This document shows, piece by piece, positions 1 through 6,270 of a DNA stretch of 6,705 nt; positions within the stretch are counted from its first letter, which is position 1, and each line of letters starts with the position of its first letter. The translations under genes and the position numbers were made by a program. This stretch comes from Chloroflexota bacterium (GTDB lineage Bacteria; Chloroflexota; Dehalococcoidia; DSTF01; JACRBR01). The stretch lies in contig JANXYW010000061.1 of the NCBI GenBank assembly GCA_025355835.1, forward strand, positions 1 through 6,705, written 5' to 3'. Under the pieces are notes generated by a model. That model was not told where the DNA came from. It was given only the letters and a program-made list of their open reading frames with translations, and ran no database searches.

Positions 1-1253
1 AGCGTGTCGGGATCGAGTTCGTTCGTCGTCTCCAGCGCGACGATCGCCGTGCCGTTGCTGTAGCTCAGCAGCGACATGTCGCGCACGCCATCCATCCCGA
101 GCAGCGCCCGGTGCAGCGGCACGAGGTCGACGCCACGGCGCTTGTCTTCGACGGTGATCCTGTACGTGCGCGGCAACAGATCGAACCCTCGCTTCGCTGC
201 CACAGGCGCGGCCGTCGGTGGCTCAACTTCGGCGACGGGAGCTGGCGCCACCGGCGGTTCGTACGCCGGCTCGGCCTCGCGGTACTCGAGCTGCGCCGCG
301 GTTGCAGTGCGCGGCGACGGATCGCGCACGATCGCAGGCCGCGGCGGCGAACCGAGCGGAATGCGTGGCAGGTGCGGCGCGTCGTCCCACTCGCGATCCG
401 CCGGCTGCGGCTTCGCGGATTGCGGTGGCGCCGGCGTTGGCCGCAGCAGTTGCGGGGCAGCCGAGCCACCGAGCAACGACTCCACGCGTTCCGTCAACAC
501 GCGCAGCTTCTGTTGCGTTTCGTCCAGATCGCGACGGAGCGCATATGCAACTTCCGCCCATCCGGCGTCGCTCGACGGCGCATCAATCGACGCGTCCGGC
601 CCGACCTGCACCTGCGGAGCTACTTCCGTCCACGGTTCGACATCGGCGGCGGGAACGGGAACTGGTGCCGCAGCCTCCGCCGTGGCACGAGCGGCTTGCT
701 CCATCTCGAGGCGGCGCAGCGTTGCTTCGATTAGGCTCTCATCGACGGCCGGACGCTCCGGGCTAGCTGACTCACGCTCGACAGGCTCCGTTGGTGGCAC
801 GATGTGCAGATCGGGAACGCCCGACGGTCGCCCCGTGACAACGTCGCTCTCGGCTTCTTCCGCCCGCGCGGCCGATTCCGCGGCTACGCGGCGGATCGTC
901 GCTTCGATCGGGTCCTCGGCGTTAGACGCGCCGTTGGCATGGCCGTCAGTCGCTGCATTTTCTGCGCGCGCGGCGGCCGATGCCGCTACGCGGCGAATGG
1001 TCGCCTCGAACGGATCCGCATCGCCCACAGGCGCCACCGCCGCGTTTCCACCTTCGGCTTCGTGGGCGATGCCGGCTGCCTTAGACGCGGCGATGCGGCG
1101 AATGGTGGCGTCGATGAGGTTGGTTGCGGCCGCCGACGGCTCGGGCTCAGGATCGGCATCGCCGCCGGCCTTCTGCGCTTGGCCAGCAGCCTTCGACGCC
1201 GCCACGCGCCGGATGGTGGCTTCGATCATGTCCTCGTCGGCATCTCTGCTCAT
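1..1253 (-). CDS. Repeat-containing Ala/Pro-rich protein of unknown function (C-terminus cut by window edge)
   Basis: The reading frame is open from an ATG at 1253 down to base 1 with no stop, giving 417 complete codons of a longer protein. I do not recognise the family. Residues 1-190 carry five spaced copies of a helix motif like IEATIRRVAA (starting near residues 9, 46, 81, 115 and 174), separated by Ala/Asp/Gly/Glu-rich linkers that look disordered. Residues about 231-262 (from GWAEVAYALRRDLD to RVESLL) have heptad-like spacing of hydrophobics and may form a short coiled coil. Residues 265-355 are rich in Pro and Ala. From residue 362 (TYRITVEDKRRGVDLVPL onwards) the sequence looks like a folded beta-alpha-beta-beta domain that continues past the edge. 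GGAG lies 8 bases before the ATG, supporting this start; a GTG at 1262 is in frame but less well placed. No signal peptide or membrane segment is visible. It is transcribed divergently from aroQ. The multivalent layout suggests a scaffold or adaptor, but that is inference. Confidence 0.85.
   Translation of the reverse strand, partial: MSRDADEDMIEATIRRVAASKAAGQAQKAGGDADPEPEPSAAATNLIDATIRRIAASKAAGIAHEAEGGNAAVAPVGDADPFEATIRRVAASAAARAENAATDGHANGASNAEDPIEATIRRVAAESAARAEEAESDVVTGRPSGVPDLHIVPPTEPVERESASPERPAVDESLIEATLRRLEMEQAARATAEAAAPVPVPAADVEPWTEVAPQVQVGPDASIDAPSSDAGWAEVAYALRRDLDETQQKLRVLTERVESLLGGSAAPQLLRPTPAPPQSAKPQPADREWDDAPHLPRIPLGSPPRPAIVRDPSPRTATAAQLEYREAEPAYEPPVAPAPVAEVEPPTAAPVAAKRGFDLLPRTYRITVEDKRRGVDLVPLHRALLGMDGVRDMSLLSYSNGTAIVALETTNELDPDT
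687..1229 (-). repeat. Five-copy amphipathic helix motif within the minus-strand protein
   Basis: Five 16-residue copies, read on the minus strand, lie at 1182-1229 (MIEATIRRVAASKAAG), 1071-1118 (LIDATIRRIAASKAAG), 966-1013 (PFEATIRRVAASAAAR), 864-911 (PIEATIRRVAAESAAR) and 687-734 (LIEATLRRLEMEQAAR). The first four are spaced 37, 35 and 34 residues apart; the fifth lies 59 residues further on and is the most divergent. Codon choice differs between copies (for example ATC, ATT and CGG, CGC are used for the same residues), so these are old duplications kept at the protein level rather than a recent DNA tandem repeat. The pattern acidic-x-I-E-A-T-I-R-R-V-A-A fits an amphipathic helix with an Arg pair. 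Confidence 0.85.
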
Positions 1254-1396
1254 GCGCGGCACTCCACGGTCACCCGGATTGGGTGGGCTAACCCCTCACT
1301 TGATTCTCGGCATTCCGACTAGGGAGCTACACCTATTTTCGGCGCGGTGCGTGCCTCGCTGGCCCACGCGGTTCCGCAGGTCGCTACAATGGCCCG
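1254..1396. other. Divergent intergenic spacer between the repeat protein and aroQ
   Basis: This 143-base spacer separates two genes transcribed away from each other, so it should hold promoters for both. On the plus side a TACAAT box sits just before aroQ (separate entry). On the minus side GGAG 8 bases before the ATG at 1253 is a good ribosome binding site, but I could not pick out a convincing -35/-10 pair. No strong inverted repeat was seen. Confidence 0.6.
1385..1390 (+). promoter_or_regulatory. Probable -10 box of aroQ; spacing suggests a leaderless mRNA
   Basis: TACAAT (5 of 6 matches to TATAAT) ends 6 bases before the aroQ ATG at 1397. A transcript starting at the usual distance from a -10 box would begin at or next to the A of the ATG, so the mRNA would have no leader. 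This fits the absence of a Shine-Dalgarno sequence; the nearest AGG-like run lies about 16 bases upstream, too far to serve. No clear -35 box is present at 16-18 bases. Confidence 0.5.
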
Positions 1397-1834
1397 ATGC
1401 GACTGCTTTTGATGAACGGCCCGAACCTGAATAAGCTCGGCACGCGCGAACCGGAGATCTACGGCACGAGCACGCTCGCTGATATTGAGCGGCTGGTCTC
1501 AGAGCGCGCATGTAGCCTCGGCGCAGAAGTCCGGTCGTTCCAGGCGAATGGTGAGGGCGAACTCATCGACTGGCTCCAAAACGAGCAATCTGCCGCCGAC
1601 GGCCTGATCATCAACGCCGGCGCGTACACGCACTACAGCATCGCCCTTCGCGACGCCGTCGCCGGTTGCAGCATGCCGGCGGTTGAAGTGCACATCTCGA
1701 ACGTGTACCGCCGCGAGGCGTTCCGGCACGAGTCGTTGCTCTCGCCCGTGTGCACCGGCACGATCGTCGGCCTCGGCGTACACGGCTACGAACTCGCCGT
1801 CGAGGCTCTGGTACAACTCCTCAAGAAGAACTAG
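1397..1834 (+). CDS. aroQ: Type II 3-dehydroquinate dehydratase
   Basis: This cytoplasmic enzyme performs the third step of the shikimate pathway, the anti-elimination of water from 3-dehydroquinate to give 3-dehydroshikimate on the way to chorismate. The 145-residue length is typical of this small dodecameric family. The diagnostic motifs occur in order: NGPNLNKLGTREPEIYG near the start, with the catalytic-lid residues Arg17 and Tyr22; FQANGEGELIDWL at 48-60; INAGAYTHYSIALRDA at 72-87, with Asn73 and His79; and EVHISNVYRREAFRHES at 97-113, with His99 and Arg110. The C-terminal GLGVHGYELA is also typical. In the second motif QAN replaces the commoner QSN, which is a mild variation. The start is firm because the MRLLLMNGPN beginning matches the family. 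It is first in a probable operon with the peptidase 28 bases downstream and appears to be read from a leaderless transcript. Confidence 0.96.
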   Translation: MRLLLMNGPNLNKLGTREPEIYGTSTLADIERLVSERACSLGAEVRSFQANGEGELIDWLQNEQSAADGLIINAGAYTHYSIALRDAVAGCSMPAVEVHISNVYRREAFRHESLLSPVCTGTIVGLGVHGYELAVEALVQLLKKN

Positions 1835-1862
1835 TCCGCGAAGTCACCCAGCGAGAGGTTCC

Positions 1863-2948
1863 ATGAGCACACGCATTGAACGACTGCGCCACACGTTCGA
1901 GAAGCACGAACTGGATGGCGCGCTGATATCGAACGCGCAAAACCGCCGCTATCTCAGCGGCTTTACCGGATCTGCCGGATATCTGCTGATCACTGCGACT
2001 GACGCCGTGCTCGCCACCGATTTCCGCTACTACGAGCAGAGCGCCGCGCAGGCGCCGGATTATCGCCTGCACAAGACGGTCGGCGGGTTCGATGCTTGGG
2101 TGCCGACGCTGTTCGCCGATCTCGCGGGCAAGAAGATCGCCTTCGAAGCCGGCGACATGACGTTCGCCACGCATCAGCAGATCAAGAAATCGATCGCGAC
2201 GCTGCCCGAGGCCGGTCGTCCGGCGTTGGTGCCCACGCCAAACCTCGTCGAGTCGCTGCGGCTGTTCAAGGAGCCGGGCGAAATCGAAGCGCTACAGCGC
2301 GCGGTCGACCTCGGTGACGCGGCGTGCGAATCCGTTGCGAATCGCGTCGAGCCCGGCTGGACGGAGAAGCAAGTCGCATGGGAGATCGAGAAGTACATCC
2401 GCGAACACGGCGGCGATGGACTGTCGTTTGACACGATCGTCGCGGGTGGTCCGTGGGGCGCGATGCCGCACGCGTACCCGCGCGATCGCAAGCTCGAAAA
2501 GGGTGAAGGCGTCGTCATCGATATGGGCTGCGATATCGACGGCTACATGTCGGATCTGACACGCACGATCTTCCTCGGCAAGCCGGACGACCAGTTCAAG
2601 AAGATCTACGACATCGTGCTGACCGCACAACTGACGGCGGAGGAGATGGTGAAGCCCGGCATGACTGGCGATGAGTGCCACATGATCGCGCACAACGTCA
2701 TCGATGCGGCGGGCTATGGCGAAACGTTCGGACACGGGCTCGGTCACGGCATCGGCTTGCAGGTGCACGAAGCACCGCGCGTCGCCCGCACGTCGACGGA
2801 CGAACTGCGCGACAACATGGTATTCACGATCGAGCCGGGCATCTACGTGACCGGCTGGGGCGGCGTCCGCATCGAAGATATGGTGGTGATGGAGAATGGC
2901 AAGGCGCGCGTGATGAGCAAAGCGCCGAAGCTGCAATTCGTCGGCTGA
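1863..2948 (+). CDS. M24B family Xaa-Pro aminopeptidase/dipeptidase
   Basis: A 361-residue cytoplasmic metallopeptidase of the pita-bread fold, expected to cleave N-terminal residues linked to proline. Residues 1-130 form the creatinase-type N-terminal domain (SNAQNRRYLSGFTGS at 23-37). The catalytic domain follows and contains the full set of two-metal ligands: Asp220 in VIDMG, Asp231 in SDLTRT, His295 in GHGLGHGIG, Glu324 in TIEPG and Glu338 in RIEDM. His203 (MPHAYP) and His302 (VHEAP) match the family's catalytic-site histidines. The length matches short YqhT/PepQ-like members rather than the longer PepP. The ATG at 1863 is chosen because the protein begins as in homologues and GAGG lies 4 bases upstream, a rather tight spacing. 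The frame stays open upstream into aroQ, but that extension is a shadow of aroQ. It sits between aroQ and efp as in Bacillus. Whether it acts on dipeptides or longer peptides cannot be told. Confidence 0.94.
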   Translation: MSTRIERLRHTFEKHELDGALISNAQNRRYLSGFTGSAGYLLITATDAVLATDFRYYEQSAAQAPDYRLHKTVGGFDAWVPTLFADLAGKKIAFEAGDMTFATHQQIKKSIATLPEAGRPALVPTPNLVESLRLFKEPGEIEALQRAVDLGDAACESVANRVEPGWTEKQVAWEIEKYIREHGGDGLSFDTIVAGGPWGAMPHAYPRDRKLEKGEGVVIDMGCDIDGYMSDLTRTIFLGKPDDQFKKIYDIVLTAQLTAEEMVKPGMTGDECHMIAHNVIDAAGYGETFGHGLGHGIGLQVHEAPRVARTSTDELRDNMVFTIEPGIYVTGWGGVRIEDMVVMENGKARVMSKAPKLQFVG

Positions 2949-3073
2949 CGTCGATACGGCTCCGGCGCGCTTCCGGCCACAACGCGATTCCGCTACGTTA
3001 TGACGAACTGATTCCGGGGCAGCCCCCGCCTAGCAGGCGGTGGAGGCTACTAACTACAGGAGGACGACCACCC
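2949..3073 (+). promoter_or_regulatory. efp leader with candidate promoter and hairpins
   Basis: This 125-base spacer precedes efp. A candidate -10 box TACGTT at 2994-2999 lies 17 bases after TTCCGG (2971-2976), a weak -35 match, which would give a leader of roughly 70 bases. The leader holds GGGG-CAG-CCCC at 3016-3026 and a perfect 6-bp stem CCGCCT-AGC-AGGCGG at 3026-3040. The two abut and share a base, so they cannot both form fully. No U tract follows, so this is not a standard terminator. A strong AGGAGG at 3058-3063 lies 10 bases before the efp ATG and decides that start. Confidence 0.4.
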
Positions 3074-3631
3074 ATGATCTCAACGGGTGACATGAAGCGC
3101 GGCGCGACCATCGAGCTCGACGGCCGCGTGTACCAGGTGATGGAGTTTCAGCACATCAAGATGGGCCGCGGCTCCGCACAGATGCGGATGAAGCTCCGCG
3201 ACGTCCGTCGCGGCGACCTCATCGATCGGTCGTTCCAGGCCGGCGAGAAGTGGCCGCGCGTCCGCGTCGAGCGCGTTACGATGCAGCTCAGCTACACCGA
3301 AGAAGACCTCATCTACTTCATGAACACCGAAACGTTCGACCAGGTGCCGCTGACACGCGACCAGGTCGGCGAAGCAATGAACTACATCGGCGAGAACGGG
3401 CAGTGCGACGTGCTCTTCCTGGGCGACGAGCCCATCGGCATTGAACTGGCGGCATCGGTGATCCTGACGATTACGCACTGCGACCCGGGCGTGAAGGGCG
3501 ACACGGCCACGGGCGCGACCAAGCCTGCGACGCTGGAGACTGGCCTCGTCGTCAACGTCCCCCTGTTCGTGAACGAGGGCGACAAGATCAAAGTCAACAC
3601 GGAATCGGGCCAGTACCAGGAGCGTGCGTAG
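3074..3631 (+). CDS. efp: Translation elongation factor P
   Basis: EF-P binds between the P and E sites of stalled ribosomes and helps form peptide bonds at consecutive prolines. The 185-residue product has the expected three beta-barrel domains: an N-terminal KOW-like domain (MISTGDMKRGATIELDG at the start), a central OB domain (YTEEDLIYFMNTETFDQ near 76-92), and a C-terminal OB domain ending in VNVPLFVNEGDKIKVNT plus GQYQERA. The tip loop, which reaches toward the peptidyl-transferase centre, reads HIKMGRGSAQ (27-36), so the residue matching E. coli Lys34 is Arg32. That rules out the EpmA-type lysine modification and suggests either another modification or none. The ATG at 3074 is chosen over a far upstream frame extension because of its AGGAGG site and family length. 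A short stem-loop follows the stop. No modification enzyme gene lies in the window. Confidence 0.96.
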   Translation: MISTGDMKRGATIELDGRVYQVMEFQHIKMGRGSAQMRMKLRDVRRGDLIDRSFQAGEKWPRVRVERVTMQLSYTEEDLIYFMNTETFDQVPLTRDQVGEAMNYIGENGQCDVLFLGDEPIGIELAASVILTITHCDPGVKGDTATGATKPATLETGLVVNVPLFVNEGDKIKVNTESGQYQERA

Positions 3632-3633
3632 CG

Positions 3634-3648
3634 ACCGGCGCGGCCGGT
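3634..3648 (+). terminator. Stem-loop just after efp (weak terminator candidate)
   Basis: ACCGGC-GCG-GCCGGT forms a perfect 6-bp GC-rich stem with a 3-base loop, starting 3 bases after the efp stop codon. No run of T follows, so intrinsic termination is doubtful. It may instead protect the 3' end of the mRNA or mark the boundary before xseA. Confidence 0.3.
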
Positions 3649-3732
3649 GGGTCTGAACGCTCCGGGTAACTTTCCCCGCGCTTTCCAGATATCGCCATTG
3701 CGCTGATCCGCATATTTGTTCGAAAATGCGGC

Positions 3733-5004
3733 GTGCATGTCTACGCCGTCCACGAGATCACAACCTATCTGCGAGAGATGCTCGAATCGAGCCCGGTCCT
3801 CACCAATGTCTGGATCGCGGGCGAGGTCTCGAACGTCAGCCGGCCAGCTTCTGGCCATGTGTATTTCACACTCAAAGACGGCACTTCGCAGCTTCGTTCG
3901 GCGTACTTCGCGTCGCGCGCACCCACCCGCCCGTCTACCGCCGCGCTCGTACAGAACGGGCGCGCGATCGTCGCGCAAGGCCGTGTCTCGCTCTACGAGC
4001 AGCGCGGCGAGCTTCAGTTTTATGTCGACTTCGTGCAGCCAGAAGGCGTCGGCGCGCTGCAGATGGAATTCGAGCGCCTCAAGATGCGTCTCGAAGAAGA
4101 GGGGCTGTTCAACGACTCCCGCAAGCGGCCGCTGCCGCGCTTCCCGCGACGCATCGGCGTTGTCACGTCTGAGTCCGGCGCCGTGTTCCACGACATTTGC
4201 CGCGTTCTGGAACGGCGCTGGCCGCTCGCCGAGATCGTACTCTCGCCAACTCCCGTGCAGGGCGCAGACGCTGTCGCAGGCGTCATTGGAGCAATCGAGC
4301 AGTTGAACGCACTCGGCGATATCGACGTGATCATCGCCGGCCGCGGCGGCGGCTCCATCGAAGAGCTGTGGTGCTTCAACGACGAACTGGTCGCGCGTGC
4401 GATTTTCGCCAGCATCGTGCCGATCATCTCCGCCGTGGGTCATGAGACAGATACAACGATCGCCGATTTCGTTGCCGACTGCCGAGCGCCGACGCCATCG
4501 GCCGCGGCGGAGATCGTCGCGCCAGATCGCGCGGAGATCCACGCTCGCTTGCGCGGTGCTGCGACGGCGATGGACGCGGGCATACGGCAGGAGATCGCAG
4601 CGCGGCGAAGCGATCTGCAAAGCAGCGTCCACCTGCTCGAGCGACGTACGCCGGACATCGACCGATTACGGCAGACGATCGACGACGTCAGCCGCCGTGG
4701 GCTGGCGGCCGCCGAGAAAGTACACAGTACCGCTGTACACGCCGTCGGCAACTTCGTTTGGCGGCTGAAATCGCTCGACCCGTTCGCGACACTCGATCGC
4801 GGTTACGCGGTCGTGCAGAGCGGCGACTCCGTCATTTCGAGCGTCGGCGCCACGAAGCCCGGACAGGCGCTGGGCGTTCGTGTCAAAGACGGCGCGTTCG
4901 GCGTGCACGTCGATGGCGGAGCGGCGGTGCAGCGCCGACGGCCCAAGCGTTCGGTGCTGGATGCGCAGGCGCCCCTATTCACGATGCCGGAAGAGCGAGC
5001 GTAG
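3733..5004 (+). CDS. xseA: Exodeoxyribonuclease VII large subunit
   Basis: This is the catalytic subunit of exonuclease VII, which degrades single-stranded DNA from both ends into short oligonucleotides and acts in repair. The 423-residue protein is a little shorter than E. coli XseA (456). Residues 2-100 form the N-terminal OB-fold (VYAVHEITTYLREMLE, then VWIAGEVSNVSRPASGHVYF). The catalytic domain runs from about 137 (PRRIGVVTSESGAV), with the conserved IAGRGGGSIEELWCFNDE at 201-218 and GHETDTTIADFVADCRAPT at 236-254. A helical segment of about 90 residues follows, then the C-terminal LDPFATLDRGYAVV at 348-361. The GTG at 3733 is the only ATG, GTG or TTG in frame between the upstream stop at 3667 and the OB-fold, so the start is well determined. 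It lacks a Shine-Dalgarno sequence. A small AT-rich patch with TATTTG at 3713-3718 may be its -10 box. xseB follows after 12 bases. Confidence 0.96.
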   Translation: MHVYAVHEITTYLREMLESSPVLTNVWIAGEVSNVSRPASGHVYFTLKDGTSQLRSAYFASRAPTRPSTAALVQNGRAIVAQGRVSLYEQRGELQFYVDFVQPEGVGALQMEFERLKMRLEEEGLFNDSRKRPLPRFPRRIGVVTSESGAVFHDICRVLERRWPLAEIVLSPTPVQGADAVAGVIGAIEQLNALGDIDVIIAGRGGGSIEELWCFNDELVARAIFASIVPIISAVGHETDTTIADFVADCRAPTPSAAAEIVAPDRAEIHARLRGAATAMDAGIRQEIAARRSDLQSSVHLLERRTPDIDRLRQTIDDVSRRGLAAAEKVHSTAVHAVGNFVWRLKSLDPFATLDRGYAVVQSGDSVISSVGATKPGQALGVRVKDGAFGVHVDGGAAVQRRRPKRSVLDAQAPLFTMPEERA

Positions 5005-5016
5005 GAGAAAACGTCG

Positions 5017-5319
5017 ATGCCAAAAGAACCGAAGCGCGATACATTCGAACAGCTGTACGGCCGGCTCGATGAGCGTGTGAACAAGCTCGAACAGGGCGGA
5101 CTCTCGCTTGACGATTCGATCGCGCTGTACGAAGAGGGCATGCAGCTCGCCCGCGAGTGCCAGGAGCGCCTCGATGCGGCGGAGTTGAAGGTCACGAAGC
5201 TGAAGGAGTCGTTCGCAGCGCTTCCGCAACGCAACGGCAGCGTCATCCAGGACGCTCCCGCCGACTATGAGTACGTCGACGAAGACGGCGAGCCGGCCGA
5301 TGACGAGCCGTTCGCGTAA
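5017..5319 (+). CDS. xseB: Exodeoxyribonuclease VII small subunit
   Basis: XseB is the small helical partner that binds along the long helix of XseA and is needed for a stable, active exonuclease VII. The 100-residue product has the family core at residues 9-62: TFEQLYGRLDERVNKLEQG, then LSLDDSIALYEEGMQL and a CQERLDAAELKV segment. It is somewhat longer than E. coli XseB (80) because of an acidic, probably disordered tail (79-100, rich in Asp and Glu). An AGGAG at 5003-5007 overlaps the xseA stop codon and lies 9 bases before the ATG, so the two genes are almost certainly co-transcribed and coupled. Confidence 0.95.
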   Translation: MPKEPKRDTFEQLYGRLDERVNKLEQGGLSLDDSIALYEEGMQLARECQERLDAAELKVTKLKESFAALPQRNGSVIQDAPADYEYVDEDGEPADDEPFA

Positions 5320-5324
5320 CGCGG

Positions 5325-5353
5325 TTGCCAGATCATCGCGGCCCCGATACGGT
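5325..5353 (+). promoter_or_regulatory. Candidate sigma70-type promoter before the formyltransferase homologue
   Basis: TTGCCA at 5325-5330 (5 of 6 matches to TTGACA) is followed after 17 bases by TACGGT at 5348-5353 (keeps the TA...T pattern). Transcription would begin near 5360 and leave a leader of about 26 bases containing the GGAGG ribosome binding site at 5376-5380. The downstream gene may thus be expressed separately from xseAB, although read-through is also possible. Confidence 0.4.
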
Positions 5354-5385
5354 GACCTGTCGAGCGGAAATTCGCGGAGGACTGA

Positions 5386-6213
5386 GTGCTGCGAATCGGG
5401 TGGTTTTCTACGGGACGCGGCGAGGGATCGCAGAAGCTGCTGCGGGCTACTGTGGAGGCCATCGCCGAAGGCCGCCTCGACGCCAACATCGCATTCGTCT
5501 TCTCGAACCGCGAGCGCGGCCAGTTCGAGGCGACCGATGCGTTTTTCGACCAGATAGCCGGCTACGGTATTCCGCTCGTCACACTGTCCGATGCCACCTT
5601 TCGCCGCGCGCGCGGCGGTGAAGTCGCGCGCGCGGGTCAACCGCTGCCCGCATGGCGCACCGAATACGACAGCGCTGTCGCCGAATTGCTGCAGCCATAC
5701 GCATACGACATCGGCATGTTATCGGGCTACATGCTCGTCATGACGCAACCGCTGTTCGCAGGCCACGCGATGCTGAACCTGCATCCAGCGGCACCGGGTC
5801 AGTCGGCCGGCACGTGGCAACAGGTGACGTGGCAACTCATCGAACAACGCGTCGAGTACAGCGGCGTGCGCATCCACCTCGTCACTGCGGCCCTTGATGA
5901 AGGCGCGATCGTCACGTACTGCACGTACCAACTGCGCGGACCGACGATCGACCTGCTGTGGCGCGCGGTCGAGCACCGAAACGTCAGCGACATCCGCTAC
6001 GCCGATGGCGAATCGCTGCCGCTGTTCCAAGAGATGCGACGGCGCGGCGCGGCGCGCGAACTCCCGCTTGTGGTCGAGACCTTGCGCGCGTTGGCCGATG
6101 GCCGCCTCCGGCTTGATGGCGACGTGATCATGGCGGGGGCGACCCGCGTCGTGCAGGGCTACGATCTCACCCCGGAGATCGAGGGTACACTCGCGAAGGC
6201 TGCGCCCGCGTAG
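5386..6213 (+). CDS. PurN-like formyltransferase family protein, divergent
   Basis: A 275-residue homologue of phosphoribosylglycinamide formyltransferase (PurN, about 212 residues in E. coli), which moves a formyl group from 10-formyl-tetrahydrofolate to GAR in purine synthesis. The alignment by eye runs end to end. It covers an N-terminal Rossmann-like start (LRIGWFSTGRGEGSQKLL), FVFSNRERGQFEA at 37-49, SGYMLVMTQPLF at 113-124, MLNLHPAAPG at 129-138, VRIHLVTAALDEGAIV at 161-176, and a C-terminal LPLVVETLRALADGRLRL that matches the PurN tail. The catalytic Asn131, His133 and Asp171 are present. Two parts differ: the phosphate-binding GSGSN loop is GRGEGS, and the HPSLLPKYPG region is HPAAPGQSAGTW. 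There are also extra residues near 72-95 and 185-225. The substrate may therefore not be GAR. The start is GTG at 5386, with GGAGG 5 bases upstream. Confidence 0.85.
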   Translation: MLRIGWFSTGRGEGSQKLLRATVEAIAEGRLDANIAFVFSNRERGQFEATDAFFDQIAGYGIPLVTLSDATFRRARGGEVARAGQPLPAWRTEYDSAVAELLQPYAYDIGMLSGYMLVMTQPLFAGHAMLNLHPAAPGQSAGTWQQVTWQLIEQRVEYSGVRIHLVTAALDEGAIVTYCTYQLRGPTIDLLWRAVEHRNVSDIRYADGESLPLFQEMRRRGAARELPLVVETLRALADGRLRLDGDVIMAGATRVVQGYDLTPEIEGTLAKAAPA

Positions 6214-6233
6214 ACATCCTGCGCTTTTCGCAA

Positions 6234-6262
6234 TTGACGCGTCATAAGGGAGGCGATAGGAT
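6234..6262 (+). promoter_or_regulatory. Promoter of the zinc-ribbon gene, probably leaderless
   Basis: TTGACG at 6234-6239 (5 of 6 to consensus) is followed after exactly 17 bases by TAGGAT at 6257-6262 (4 of 6 matches to TATAAT). The ATG at 6271 lies 8 bases past the -10 box, so the transcript should start at or within a couple of bases of the start codon. GGGAGG at 6248-6253 falls between the boxes and would not be in the mRNA, so it should not count as a ribosome binding site if this promoter is used. Confidence 0.55.
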
Positions 6263-6270
6263 AGTGCTCC

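Noticed and set aside
76..1434. Long plus-strand open frame of 452 codons
   Set aside because: It is antisense to the repeat protein, has a Ser/Arg/Ala-rich composition typical of a GC-rich shadow frame, and runs into aroQ in another frame.
1683..1862. N-terminal extension of the peptidase in the same frame
   Set aside because: It is the out-of-frame reading of aroQ; the creatinase-type N-terminus begins at 1863.
2675..3073. N-terminal extension of EF-P in the same frame
   Set aside because: It overlaps the peptidase gene and is Arg-rich noise. The AGGAGG before 3074 and the family length fix the real start.
3382..4632. Minus-strand open frame of 416 codons
   Set aside because: It lies opposite efp and xseA, both firmly identified, and shows no recognisable domain.
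4718..4740. Imperfect palindrome GTACA...TGTAC inside xseA
   Set aside because: The stem is only 5 bp and lies within a conserved coding region, so chance is the simplest explanation.
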